This document shows positions 25,765-33,666 of a stretch of 64,000 bases of DNA, one piece after another. Position numbers and translations under genes: made by a program. The notes under the pieces were generated by a model. The model did no database searches, had not been told where the DNA came from, and saw nothing but the letters and a program-made list of their open reading frames with translations. The stretch's first letter is position 1. Each line of letters begins with the position of its first letter. Source of the DNA: Mycobacterium sp. WUMAC-067 (GTDB lineage: Bacteria; Actinomycetota; Actinomycetes; Mycobacteriales; Mycobacteriaceae); contig NZ_JAEKMI010000024.1 of NCBI RefSeq assembly GCF_020217485.1, positions 17,983 through 81,982 of the forward strand. The letters run 5' to 3'.

Positions 25765-26618
25765 CTGCCCAAGTGGTGGCCGATCAAGTCCTTGGCGTGG
25801 TCTCGACGCCCGCGGTGACGCGGCCGCGGCGCATCACGGCGCGGTGGCAGTCCCGGCTGCTGCGGGTGGCGTCGGTGGCAGCCGCGATCGGGGTGTGGCA
25901 GTTGCTCACCGCGGACAAGGTGCGGCTGTTGCTGCGGTTCGACACGCTGCCCACCGTCACCGAGATCGTGAACGCGCTGCACCGCCGGCTCGGCACCGGC
26001 GAATACTGGCTCGACCTGGCGCAGTCGCTGATCCGCATTTTGACCGGCTTCGGGCTGGCCGCCGTCATCGGCGTCGCGACCGGTGTGCTGCTGGGCCGTT
26101 CGCGGCTGTTCGCCGACGTCTTCGGGCCGCTGGCGGAGCTGGCCCGGCCCATCCCGGCGATCGCGATGGTGCCCGTGGCCATCCTGCTGTTCCCGACCGA
26201 CGAGGCCGGCATCGTGTTCATCACGTTCCTGGCGGCCTATTTCCCGATCATGGTCTCCACCCGGCACGCGGTGCGCGCACTGCCCACGCTGTGGGAGGAC
26301 TCGGTGCGCACGCTGGGTGGTGGCCGCTGGCAGGTGCTGACCCAGGTGGTGCTGCCCGGCATCCTGCCGGGTGTGTTCGGCGGGTTGTCCGTCGGCATGG
26401 GCGTGGCGTGGATCTGCGTGATCTCCGCCGAGATGATCTCCGGGCGCCTCGGCGTCGGCTACCGCACCTGGCAGGACTACACCGTGCTGGCCTACCCGCA
26501 GGTGTTCGTCGGCATCATCACCATCGGCGTGCTGGGGTTCGTGACGTCGGCGGCCGTCGAGGTGGTGGGCCGCCGCGTGACCCGCTGGCTGCCCCGCGCA
26601 CAGGAGGGAGCACGATGA
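25761..26618 (+). CDS. ABC importer permease (SsuC/TauC type)
   Basis: 285 residues, six membrane helices. The cytoplasmic coupling loop EDSVRTLGGGRWQVLTQVVLPGILPGVFGGLSVG is the EAA motif of binding-protein-dependent permeases. The N-terminus up to about residue 35 is an unconserved basic tail. Together with the lipoprotein and the ATPase it forms a complete importer of the nitrate/sulfonate/taurine class. It overlaps the lipoprotein gene by 4 bases and the ATPase gene by 4. Confidence 0.92.
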   Translation: MTAQVVADQVLGVVSTPAVTRPRRITARWQSRLLRVASVAAAIGVWQLLTADKVRLLLRFDTLPTVTEIVNALHRRLGTGEYWLDLAQSLIRILTGFGLAAVIGVATGVLLGRSRLFADVFGPLAELARPIPAIAMVPVAILLFPTDEAGIVFITFLAAYFPIMVSTRHAVRALPTLWEDSVRTLGGGRWQVLTQVVLPGILPGVFGGLSVGMGVAWICVISAEMISGRLGVGYRTWQDYTVLAYPQVFVGIITIGVLGFVTSAAVEVVGRRVTRWLPRAQEGAR

Positions 26619-27364
26619 CCGCGACGAAAACCGGGATGACCCTCGAGCTGGACCGGGTTCGGTTGTCCTACAACGGTCCTCCGGTGATCGACGAGCTGAG
26701 CCTGGTGGTGCGGCCGGGGGAGATCCTGGTGCTGACCGGGCCGTCGGGCTGCGGCAAGTCGACGGTGCTGCGCGCCCTGGCCGGCCTGCTCTCACCCGAC
26801 GGCGGCCGCGTGCTGGCCGACGGCGGCGCCGTCCACACCACCTCGGGCGACCGGGGAATGGTGTTCCAGGACAACGCTTTGCTGCCCTGGCGCACCGTGC
26901 GGTCCAACATCGAACTGGCGCTGCGCCTGCGCGGCGAACCCCGGTCCGGCCGGCGCGCCGCCGCCGAACGCTGGATCGACGAACTCGGTCTCACCGGCTT
27001 CGGCGACTACCTGCCCAAGAGCCTGTCCGGCGGGATGCGCCAGCGCGTCCAGCTCGCGCGGGGCCTGGCCGGCGCGCCCCGCGCGGTGATGATGGACGAG
27101 CCGTTCGGCGCGCTGGACACCCAGACGCGGGCGGCCATGCAGCGCTTGCTGATCGACACCTGGCGCACCCACCCGACCACGATCGTGTTCGTCACCCACG
27201 ACGTCGACGAGGCGCTGGCGCTCGGCGACCGCATCGTGGTGCTGGGCCGCGCCGGTGAGCCACTGCGAGCCTCGATCGAGGTGCCGGATCCGCGCAGCGA
27301 CCGGCCGCAGCAGGAATTGCGCGCGCAGATCATCGCCGCGCTGAACCACGCGGAGGTCCCATGA
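26615..27364 (+). CDS. ABC importer ATPase (SsuB/TauB type)
   Basis: 249 residues. Walker A GPSGCGKST is near residues 43-51, the Q-loop is MVFQDNALLPWRTV (the LPW is typical of the nitrate/sulfonate/taurine class), the ABC signature is LSGGMRQRVQLARGL, Walker B is AVMMDEPFGALD and the switch His lies in FVTHDVDEAL. It energises the importer encoded just upstream and overlaps both neighbours by 4 bases, which suggests strict co-expression. Confidence 0.94.
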   Translation: MTATKTGMTLELDRVRLSYNGPPVIDELSLVVRPGEILVLTGPSGCGKSTVLRALAGLLSPDGGRVLADGGAVHTTSGDRGMVFQDNALLPWRTVRSNIELALRLRGEPRSGRRAAAERWIDELGLTGFGDYLPKSLSGGMRQRVQLARGLAGAPRAVMMDEPFGALDTQTRAAMQRLLIDTWRTHPTTIVFVTHDVDEALALGDRIVVLGRAGEPLRASIEVPDPRSDRPQQELRAQIIAALNHAEVP

Positions 27365-30063
27365 TGCAGATTCCCGACCCGGCGGCACCGGTCCGGCTCG
27401 ACTGTGACGTCCTGGTCATCGGCGGCGGCACCGCCGGCACCATGGCGGCGCTGTCCGCGGCCGAGAACGGCGCGCAGGTGCTGTTGCTGGAGAAGGCCCA
27501 TGTGCGGCACTCCGGCGCCCTGGCGATGGGCATGGACGGGGTCAACAACGCGGTGATCCCCGGCAAGGCCGAGCCCGAGGACTACGTCGCCGAGATCACC
27601 CGCGCCAACGACGGAATCGTCAACCAGCGCACGGTGTATCAGACCGCCACCCGCGGGTTCGCGATGGTGCAGCGGCTGGAGCGCTACGGGGTGAAGTTCG
27701 AGAAGAACGAGCACGGTGAGTACGCCGTGCGCCGGGTGCACCGCTCGGGTTCGTACGTGCTGCCCATGCCCGAGGGCAAGGACGTGAAAAAGGCGCTGTA
27801 CCGGGTGCTTCGGCAACGGTCGATGCGCGAGAAGATCCGGATCGAGAACCGGCTGATGCCGGTGCGGGTGCTGGTGGACGGCGGCCGTGCGGTGGGCGCC
27901 GCGGCGCTCAACACGCGCACCGGCGAGTTCGTCACCGTCGGCGCCAAGGCGGTGATCCTGGCGACCGGGGCGTGCGGCCGGCTCGGGCTGCCCGCCTCGG
28001 GCTATCTGTACGGCACATACGAGAATCCGACCAACGCCGGCGACGGGTACTCGATGGCCTACCACGCGGGTGCCGAGCTGTCCGGGATCGAATGCTTCCA
28101 GGTCAACCCGTTGATCAAGGACTACAACGGCCCGGCGTGCGCGTACGTGGCCAATCCCTTTGGCGGATACCAGGTCAACGCGCTCGGCGAGCGGTTCGTG
28201 GACTCCGACTACTGGTCGGGGCAGATGATGGCCGAGGTCAAAAGCGAGATCGACTCCGCGCGCGGACCCATCTATCTCAAGGTGACGCACCTCGCCGATG
28301 AGACGCTGACCGCGCTGGAAAACATCCTGCACACCACCGAACGGCCCACCCGCGGCACGTTCCACGCCAATCGCGGCCACGACTACCGCACCCACGACAT
28401 CGAGATGCATATCTCCGAGATCGGTTTGTGCAGTGGGCATTCCGCCTCCGGCGTGTGGGTCGACGAGCAGGCCCGCACCACGGTGCCCGGCCTGTACGCC
28501 GCGGGAGACATGGCCTGCGTCCCGCACAACTACATGATCGGGGCGTTCGTGTTCGGCGACCTGGCCGGCACGCACGCCGCGGCCACTCTGGCCGACGTGG
28601 CTGCGCCGCAACGTCTTCCGGAGGACCAGGTGCGCGAGGCGCACGAGTTGATCTACCGGCCGCTGCGCCACCCGGACGGCCCGCCGCAGCCCCAGGTCGA
28701 ATACAAGCTGCGCCGCTTCGTCAACGACTATGTCGCCCCGCCGAAGACGGCGGCCAAATTGTCGCTCGCGATCCGCACCTTCGACCGGATGAGCGATGAG
28801 ATCGCCGAGATGGGCGCCCGCAACCCGCACGAGCTGATGCGCGCGGTGGAGGTGTCGTTCATCCGGGACTGCGCCGAGATGGCCGCCCGGTCCTCGCACA
28901 CCCGCACCGAATCGCGCTGGGGCCTCTACCACGACCGCGCCGATCTACCCGGCCGCGACGACAACCAATGGGGCTACCACCTCAACCTGCGCAAGAGCCC
29001 CGGCGGTGAGATGGTGTTCCTCAAACGGCCGGTGGCGCCGTATTTCGTGCCGGTCCCCGAGCTGGACGGGCTGCCGCCCACCGACCAGACCGTGTACCCG
29101 GTGGAGGAGCCGCCGCTGATCGGCGGCCAGGCCCCGGCCACGGCGGTGTCCCGGATCGCCTCGGCCACAACGGCGTTCGAACCTCCCTCGCCCCGCATCG
29201 CCGAGGTGCTGGCGCTCGAGGAACCGACGGTCACCGACCTGGCGCGCTACCTCGCCGACTCCGATCCCGGCGTGCGCCGCACGGCGGTGGCAACATTGAC
29301 CGAGCACATCCCCGACGGGTATGCGCCCGCCCTGTTGGCCGCGCTGGGCGACGACGACGCCGCCGTCCGCCGCACCGGCGCCGACGGGATCCGCGAGCTG
29401 GTCGAGGTGCTCCCCGAGCCCGAAAAGGCTGGGGAATACCTGGATTCGGCCGACCGCGTGGTGCGGGCGGCGGCGCTGTACGTCCTGGCGGCACGCCGCT
29501 CCGGTGACGGCGCCCAATACCGTCGGGCCCTCGCCGACGCCGATCATCGGGTGCGTATCGAGGCCGTGCGCGCGCTGGTGTCCGTCGACGACGTGCACGG
29601 CGTCGTCGCCGCTGCCGCCGACCAGAACCGGGAGGTCCGGATCGCCGCGGCCGCCGGGCTGGCGACGCTAAGGGGCGGAGCCGAGGCCGTGCGCGGGCTG
29701 GTCGCCGACACGGACCCGTTGGTCCGTGCCGCCGGCCTCGCCGCGTTGGGCGAGATAGGTTGCGGCCAAGACGATTACAGCGCCGTCAAGCTGGCGCTAC
29801 GGGCCCCGGCGTGGCAGGTGCGCGAAGGCGCGGCGCGGGCGCTGGCCGGCGCGGCGGCGGACTTCGCGGTTCCGCAGCTGTCCGAGGCGCTCAGCGACGC
29901 GCATCTGGACGTGCGCAAGGCGGCGGTGCTCAGCCTGACGCGCTGGGCGGCCGAACCCGCCGCGCGGGACGCCCTGGGGATCGCGCTCAAGGACAGCGAC
30001 GCCGACGTGCGCGCCTACGCGCGCCGGGCGCTGGGACACGACGGCTCACCGGCGAACGACTAG
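27361..30063 (+). CDS. AprA-like flavoprotein with C-terminal HEAT-repeat domain
   Basis: 900 residues. Residues 1 to about 600 form a fumarate reductase/AprA-fold FAD protein: GGGTAGTMAA at 21-30 binds the ADP part of FAD, and KAHVRHSGALAMGMDGVNN followed by EPEDYVAEITRANDGIVN mirrors the alpha subunit of adenylylsulfate reductase more than fumarate reductase or L-aspartate oxidase. TVPGLYAAGDMACV is the second FAD segment. Residues ~612-897 are eight or nine HEAT-type helical repeats of the form D-x-x-V-R-x-x-A-x-x-A-L. I know of no HEAT arm in classical AprA. It starts inside the ATPase gene end (ATGATG). The reaction is unknown; context suggests oxidation or reduction of the imported solute with the AprB-like ferredoxin as partner. 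Confidence 0.87.
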   Translation: MMQIPDPAAPVRLDCDVLVIGGGTAGTMAALSAAENGAQVLLLEKAHVRHSGALAMGMDGVNNAVIPGKAEPEDYVAEITRANDGIVNQRTVYQTATRGFAMVQRLERYGVKFEKNEHGEYAVRRVHRSGSYVLPMPEGKDVKKALYRVLRQRSMREKIRIENRLMPVRVLVDGGRAVGAAALNTRTGEFVTVGAKAVILATGACGRLGLPASGYLYGTYENPTNAGDGYSMAYHAGAELSGIECFQVNPLIKDYNGPACAYVANPFGGYQVNALGERFVDSDYWSGQMMAEVKSEIDSARGPIYLKVTHLADETLTALENILHTTERPTRGTFHANRGHDYRTHDIEMHISEIGLCSGHSASGVWVDEQARTTVPGLYAAGDMACVPHNYMIGAFVFGDLAGTHAAATLADVAAPQRLPEDQVREAHELIYRPLRHPDGPPQPQVEYKLRRFVNDYVAPPKTAAKLSLAIRTFDRMSDEIAEMGARNPHELMRAVEVSFIRDCAEMAARSSHTRTESRWGLYHDRADLPGRDDNQWGYHLNLRKSPGGEMVFLKRPVAPYFVPVPELDGLPPTDQTVYPVEEPPLIGGQAPATAVSRIASATTAFEPPSPRIAEVLALEEPTVTDLARYLADSDPGVRRTAVATLTEHIPDGYAPALLAALGDDDAAVRRTGADGIRELVEVLPEPEKAGEYLDSADRVVRAAALYVLAARRSGDGAQYRRALADADHRVRIEAVRALVSVDDVHGVVAAAADQNREVRIAAAAGLATLRGGAEAVRGLVADTDPLVRAAGLAALGEIGCGQDDYSAVKLALRAPAWQVREGAARALAGAAADFAVPQLSEALSDAHLDVRKAAVLSLTRWAAEPAARDALGIALKDSDADVRAYARRALGHDGSPAND

Positions 30064-30603
30064 TCAGCGCAGGATCTTGGCGTAGAGCAGACTGTCCTGC
30101 GGCTCGGGCCCCATGGTGGGGTAGACGGCGTGCCGGGCCAGCCGCCCCTCCAGGAAGAAACCGGCGTGCTCGAGCAGTCGCGCCGAACGTTCGTTGTCGA
30201 CGCTGCAGGTGGCCCAGACGCGATACACCTCGCGATCGGCGTCGAGCGCGGTGAGCAGCATGCCGAGCACCTCGGACATCAGACCCTTGCCCCACCACCG
30301 CCGGCCCAGGCAGTAGCCGATCTCGACCGAGTGCGGCGCCGCGCGCCGGCAGCTGGCCAGCCCGACGACCTCGCCGCGGTGCCGCAGCTCGATCACCCAG
30401 GTCTTCTCGTCGGCGCCGGCGTTGAGTTTTTCGGTGATCACCCGCCGCGTCGCGGCCACGTCGGGATGCGGCGCCCACAGCAGATATTTGGTGACCTGTG
30501 GATCGCGCGCGACCCGCTGGTACAGCGGCCCGGCGTCGTCGAGCGTGGGCGGGCGCAGCGTCAGCCGCGGCCCGTTGATGCGGTCGGGTGGGTAATCGGC
30601 CAT
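30064..30603 (-). CDS. GNAT-family N-acetyltransferase (RimJ/RimL type)
   Basis: 179 residues. The acetyl-CoA motif lies in VEIGYCLGRRWWGKGLMSEVLGMLL, followed by VWATCSVDNERSARLLEHAGF, the classic RimJ/RimL arrangement. Likely substrates are a protein N-terminus or a small amine; nothing in the context decides. ATG 30603 (MADYPPDRING) is preceded by AAAGGGCG; a longer frame to 30651 overlaps the neighbouring hydrolase. The stop is directly adjacent to the stop of the flavoprotein gene. Confidence 0.86.
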   Translation of the reverse strand: MADYPPDRINGPRLTLRPPTLDDAGPLYQRVARDPQVTKYLLWAPHPDVAATRRVITEKLNAGADEKTWVIELRHRGEVVGLASCRRAAPHSVEIGYCLGRRWWGKGLMSEVLGMLLTALDADREVYRVWATCSVDNERSARLLEHAGFFLEGRLARHAVYPTMGPEPQDSLLYAKILR

Positions 30604-30616
30604 GGCGGTGCGCCCT

Positions 30617-31831
30617 TTAGAGGCCGAGCGCGCGATACGTGTTGCGGACAAATCTCGGTTGGGCGGTGCGGAGTTTGGCCAGCGACGTGTTGCCGGCGAC
30701 GGCCGTGGCCGCGTCGACGGTCAGGTCCGGCAGGTTCTGGATGAGGTAGATCAGGATCAGATCCGCGGTGGGGTCCGCCTGCCACCAGGTCCCGTAGGCG
30801 CCCGGCCAGCTGAACGTGCCGACGCCGCCGGGCCCGAACAGCGGTGTGCTCCTTGCCGGATCGGTCACCACCGACAGGTTCAGCCCGAAGCCGCGGCCCA
30901 CCCAATACGGCGCGCCGAGGAAGTTGTGCCGCTTCTGCTCGTCGGTCAGGCGGTCGGTGCGCATCAGCCGGACGGACTCCTCCGAGAGCACCCGCACGCC
31001 GTCGATCGTTCCGCCGTCGAGCAGCATCCGCACGAAACGCAGGTAATCGTCGGCGCTCGACCACAACCCGCCGCCGGCGTTGCAGAACGACGGCGGCGTC
31101 AGGTGCGGCGGGCCCATCACCCCGTGCTGCAGCTGGTGCTCGTTGGTCAGCCGGTACATGGTCGCCGCGCGGCGCCGGGCCTCGGGGGTGACGAAGAACC
31201 CGGTGTCGGTCATGCCCGCCGGACCCAGGATCCGTTCGTCGAGAACCTGATGGAACGGCTTGCCCTCGATGCGGGAAGCGATGACGCCCAGCAGGTCGAT
31301 GGAATGGCTGTAGGTGACCCGGTCGCCGGGTTGGTGCACCAGCGGCAGCTTGGCGAGTTCGGCCAGCCAGGCGTCCGGGCCCTGATTGAACGGCAGCCGC
31401 ATGTAGGCCTTGGCGATCGGCCCGGACACCGAGAATCCGTACGCCAGGCCGCTGGTGTGGGTGAGCAGGTCCTCGATCAGGATGGCGCGGTTCACCGGGT
31501 GGGTGCGGTCCAGCGGGCCGTGCGGATCGTCGAGCACCCGCACGTCGGCCAGCTCCGGCGCCCAGCGCACGATCGGATCCTTGAGCGTCAGCTTGCCCTC
31601 GTCGACCAGGCTCATGATCGTGGCGACGGTCACCGGCTTGGTCATCGACGCGATGCGAAACAGCGTGTCGCGCTGCATCGGCAGGCCCGCGTCGACGTCG
31701 CGATAGCCGATCTCGTTGACCTGCAGCAGTTCTCCGCGCTGCCACACCACCGTCACGGCGCCGGCGAGCAGGCCGGCGTCGCACACTTCGCGGACGGAGG
31801 CCGCGTTACCATCCAGGGTCCTGCGATTCAC
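30617..31831 (-). CDS. Class C beta-lactamase-fold serine hydrolase
   Basis: 404 residues, no signal peptide, so probably cytoplasmic. The nucleophile motif S-x-x-K is SMTK at 62-65, and the Tyr motif is YSH at 174-176 rather than the YAN of true AmpC. A late GPGGVGTFSWPGAYGTWW replaces the KTG box. This pattern fits family VIII esterases and EstB-like or D-aminopeptidase-like enzymes rather than an antibiotic-resistance lactamase. GTG 31831 is the start; a TAACCT -10 lies 6 bases before it. It overlaps no gene but ends 13 bases before the GNAT start. Confidence 0.87.
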   Translation of the reverse strand: MNRRTLDGNAASVREVCDAGLLAGAVTVVWQRGELLQVNEIGYRDVDAGLPMQRDTLFRIASMTKPVTVATIMSLVDEGKLTLKDPIVRWAPELADVRVLDDPHGPLDRTHPVNRAILIEDLLTHTSGLAYGFSVSGPIAKAYMRLPFNQGPDAWLAELAKLPLVHQPGDRVTYSHSIDLLGVIASRIEGKPFHQVLDERILGPAGMTDTGFFVTPEARRRAATMYRLTNEHQLQHGVMGPPHLTPPSFCNAGGGLWSSADDYLRFVRMLLDGGTIDGVRVLSEESVRLMRTDRLTDEQKRHNFLGAPYWVGRGFGLNLSVVTDPARSTPLFGPGGVGTFSWPGAYGTWWQADPTADLILIYLIQNLPDLTVDAATAVAGNTSLAKLRTAQPRFVRNTYRALGL

Positions 31832-31837
31832 TCGGTC

Positions 31838-31843
31838 AGGTTA
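31838..31843 (-). promoter_or_regulatory. Predicted leaderless -10 (TAACCT) for the serine hydrolase
   Basis: TAACCT on the minus strand, 6 bases, then GTG 31831. The fit to leaderless geometry is exact and there is no ribosome-binding site. Confidence 0.5.
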
Positions 31844-32059
31844 GCGGGCCGGCGCCGAAAGCCGATTGGCGCCGTTGCGCGCGGAAGGGGTGCCCAAGGA
31901 CCGTCCACGTCCGTCCCACCGTCACTCGGCGACTTGTCGCTGTGAGGCGGGCACACATCCTGTCCTTCCCGGGAGAGACGCATGGGGCGGGTGTGACGAG
32001 CACGAGGCGAAGCGATGCGCGCCACACACGCCTGGCGCCGCCGCCCCCGAAATAAGTGC

Positions 32060-32065
32060 TACGCT
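32060..32065 (+). promoter_or_regulatory. Predicted -10 (TACGCT) of the pyr operon
   Basis: TACGCT would start transcription near 32072 and give a leader of about 57 bases that contains the PyrR-type hairpin. The -35 region is not recognisable. Confidence 0.4.
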
Positions 32066-32091
32066 GCCGTGCAGTCGACATCCTTTAACGA

Positions 32092-32109
32092 TCCGTCCCG
32101 TGAGGCGGA
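32092..32109 (+). promoter_or_regulatory. PyrR-binding RNA hairpin in the pyr leader
   Basis: TCCGTC-CCGTGA-GGCGGA folds into a 6-pair stem (with one U-G pair) closed by the hexaloop CCGUGA. The loop fits the CNGNGA consensus of the RNA site that PyrR binds when UMP is high. It stands one base before the Shine-Dalgarno AAGGAGG at 32111-32117. Binding would cover the ribosome site, so control of translation rather than of transcription termination is expected, as described for mycobacterial pyr genes. No terminator or antiterminator pair is seen. Confidence 0.72.
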
Positions 32110-32128
32110 GAAGGAGGTCAAGTTTCGT

Positions 32129-32701
32129 ATGGGTGCTGCGGGCGACACGCGCTCAGGCAGTGATTCCCGGGAATTGATGTCGGCGGCCGACGTGGGCCGC
32201 ACCATTTCCCGTATCGCACACCAGATCATCGAAAAGACGGCCCTCGACGGTCCCGACGCGCCGCGGGTCGTGCTACTGGGCATCCCCACACGCGGCGTGA
32301 TCCTGGCCAAGCGTCTGGCCGGCAACATCGGCGAATACAGCGGCGTCGAGGTCGGCCACGGCGCGCTGGACATCACCCTGTACCGCGACGACCTGATGCA
32401 AAAACCACCGCGGCCGCTGGAAGCAACCTCGATCCCGGCCGGCGGCATCGACGACGCGTTGGTGATCCTGGTCGACGACGTGCTCTACTCCGGCCGCTCG
32501 GTGCGCTCCGCCCTGGACGCGCTGCGCGACGTCGGCCGCCCCCGGGTGGTGCAGCTGGCGGTGCTGGTCGACCGCGGCCATCGCGAACTGCCGCTGCGCG
32601 CCGATTACGTGGGCAAGAACGTTCCCACCTCACGCGGCGAGAGCGTGCACGTGTTGTTGAGGGAGAACGACGGTGACGACGGGGTGGTGATCTCGCGATG
32701 A
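32129..32701 (+). CDS. pyrR: Pyrimidine operon regulator / uracil phosphoribosyltransferase PyrR
   Basis: 190 residues. It is a type I phosphoribosyltransferase that binds pyr mRNA in response to UMP. The PRPP loop is LVILVDDVLYSGRSVRSAL, the N-terminal helix ISRIAHQIIEK and LLGIPTRGVILAKRL are nearly identical to M. tuberculosis PyrR. ATG 32129 (MGAAGD) has AAGGAGG at 32111-32117, about 11 bases upstream; the open frame to 32015 is rejected because it would include the RNA hairpin. First gene of a seven-gene pyrimidine operon running to 40789. Confidence 0.95.
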   Translation: MGAAGDTRSGSDSRELMSAADVGRTISRIAHQIIEKTALDGPDAPRVVLLGIPTRGVILAKRLAGNIGEYSGVEVGHGALDITLYRDDLMQKPPRPLEATSIPAGGIDDALVILVDDVLYSGRSVRSALDALRDVGRPRVVQLAVLVDRGHRELPLRADYVGKNVPTSRGESVHVLLRENDGDDGVVISR

Positions 32702-33666
32702 CGCGCCACCTGCTCGCCGCCGGCGACCTGAGCCTCGACGACGCGACCGCCATCCTCGACGACGCCGACCGCTTCGCCCAGGCGCTGGTGGGCCGCGAGA
32801 TCAAGAAACTGCCGACGCTGCGCGGCCGCACCATCGTGACGATGTTCTACGAGAACTCGACCCGCACCCGGGTGTCCTTTGAGGTGGCCGGCAAGTGGAT
32901 GAGCGCCGACGTGATCAACGTCAGTGCCACCGGATCGTCGGTGGGCAAGGGCGAGTCCCTGCGCGACACCGCACTGACGCTGCGGGCTGCCGGGGCGGAC
33001 GCGCTGATCATCCGACATCCGGCGTCGGGCGCCGCGCATCTGCTTGCCGAATGGACATGCGCCGAAGGCGATTCCGCTGATTCCGGCCCCTCGGTGATCA
33101 ACGCCGGGGACGGCACTCACGAGCACCCGACGCAGGCGCTGCTGGACGCGCTCACCATCCGCCAGCGGCTCGGCGGCATCGATGGCCGGCGCGTCGTGAT
33201 CGTCGGCGACGTCCTGCACAGCCGGGTGGCTCGTTCCAACGTCATGTTGCTGCACACCTTGGGCGCCGAGGTGGTCCTGGTGGCACCGCCGACGCTGCTG
33301 CCGGTCGGCGTCGAGGGCTGGCCGGTCACCGTGTCCAACGACTTCGACGCCGAGCTGCCCGCCGCCGACGCGGTGCTGATGCTGCGCGTGCAGGCCGAGC
33401 GGATGAACGGCGGCTTCTTCCCGTCGGTGCGCGAATACTCGTCGCTGTACGGGCTTTCCGATCGTCGCCAGGCGATGCTGCCCGGCCACGCCGTGGTGCT
33501 GCACCCCGGACCGATGCTGCGCGGCATGGAGATCGCATCATCGGTGGCCGACTCGTCGCAATCGGCGGTGCTGCAACAGGTTTCCAACGGTGTGCATGTG
33601 CGGATGGCGGTGCTGTTCCATGTGCTCGTGGGTGCCGAGTCGGCCGGAAACGAGGGGGCCGCATGA
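32698..33666 (+). CDS. pyrB: Aspartate carbamoyltransferase catalytic subunit
   Basis: 322 residues. It makes N-carbamoylaspartate from carbamoyl phosphate and aspartate. The carbamoyl-phosphate motif STRTR is at residues 54-58, with GTHEHPTQALLDAL as the second signature and LRVQAERM for aspartate binding. No pyrI regulatory subunit is present. The start overlaps the pyrR stop by 4 bases (ATGA). Confidence 0.97.
   Translation: MTRHLLAAGDLSLDDATAILDDADRFAQALVGREIKKLPTLRGRTIVTMFYENSTRTRVSFEVAGKWMSADVINVSATGSSVGKGESLRDTALTLRAAGADALIIRHPASGAAHLLAEWTCAEGDSADSGPSVINAGDGTHEHPTQALLDALTIRQRLGGIDGRRVVIVGDVLHSRVARSNVMLLHTLGAEVVLVAPPTLLPVGVEGWPVTVSNDFDAELPAADAVLMLRVQAERMNGGFFPSVREYSSLYGLSDRRQAMLPGHAVVLHPGPMLRGMEIASSVADSSQSAVLQQVSNGVHVRMAVLFHVLVGAESAGNEGAA

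Noticed and set aside
24384..26618. A 744-codon plus frame covering lipoprotein and permease
   Set aside because: The first 460 codons are a shifted reading of the lipoprotein gene; only the last 285 codons (from 25761) are the permease.
30617..31831. Antibiotic-resistance beta-lactamase
   Set aside because: There is no signal peptide, the Tyr motif is YSH and the KTG box is missing; an esterase or peptidase of the same fold is more likely.
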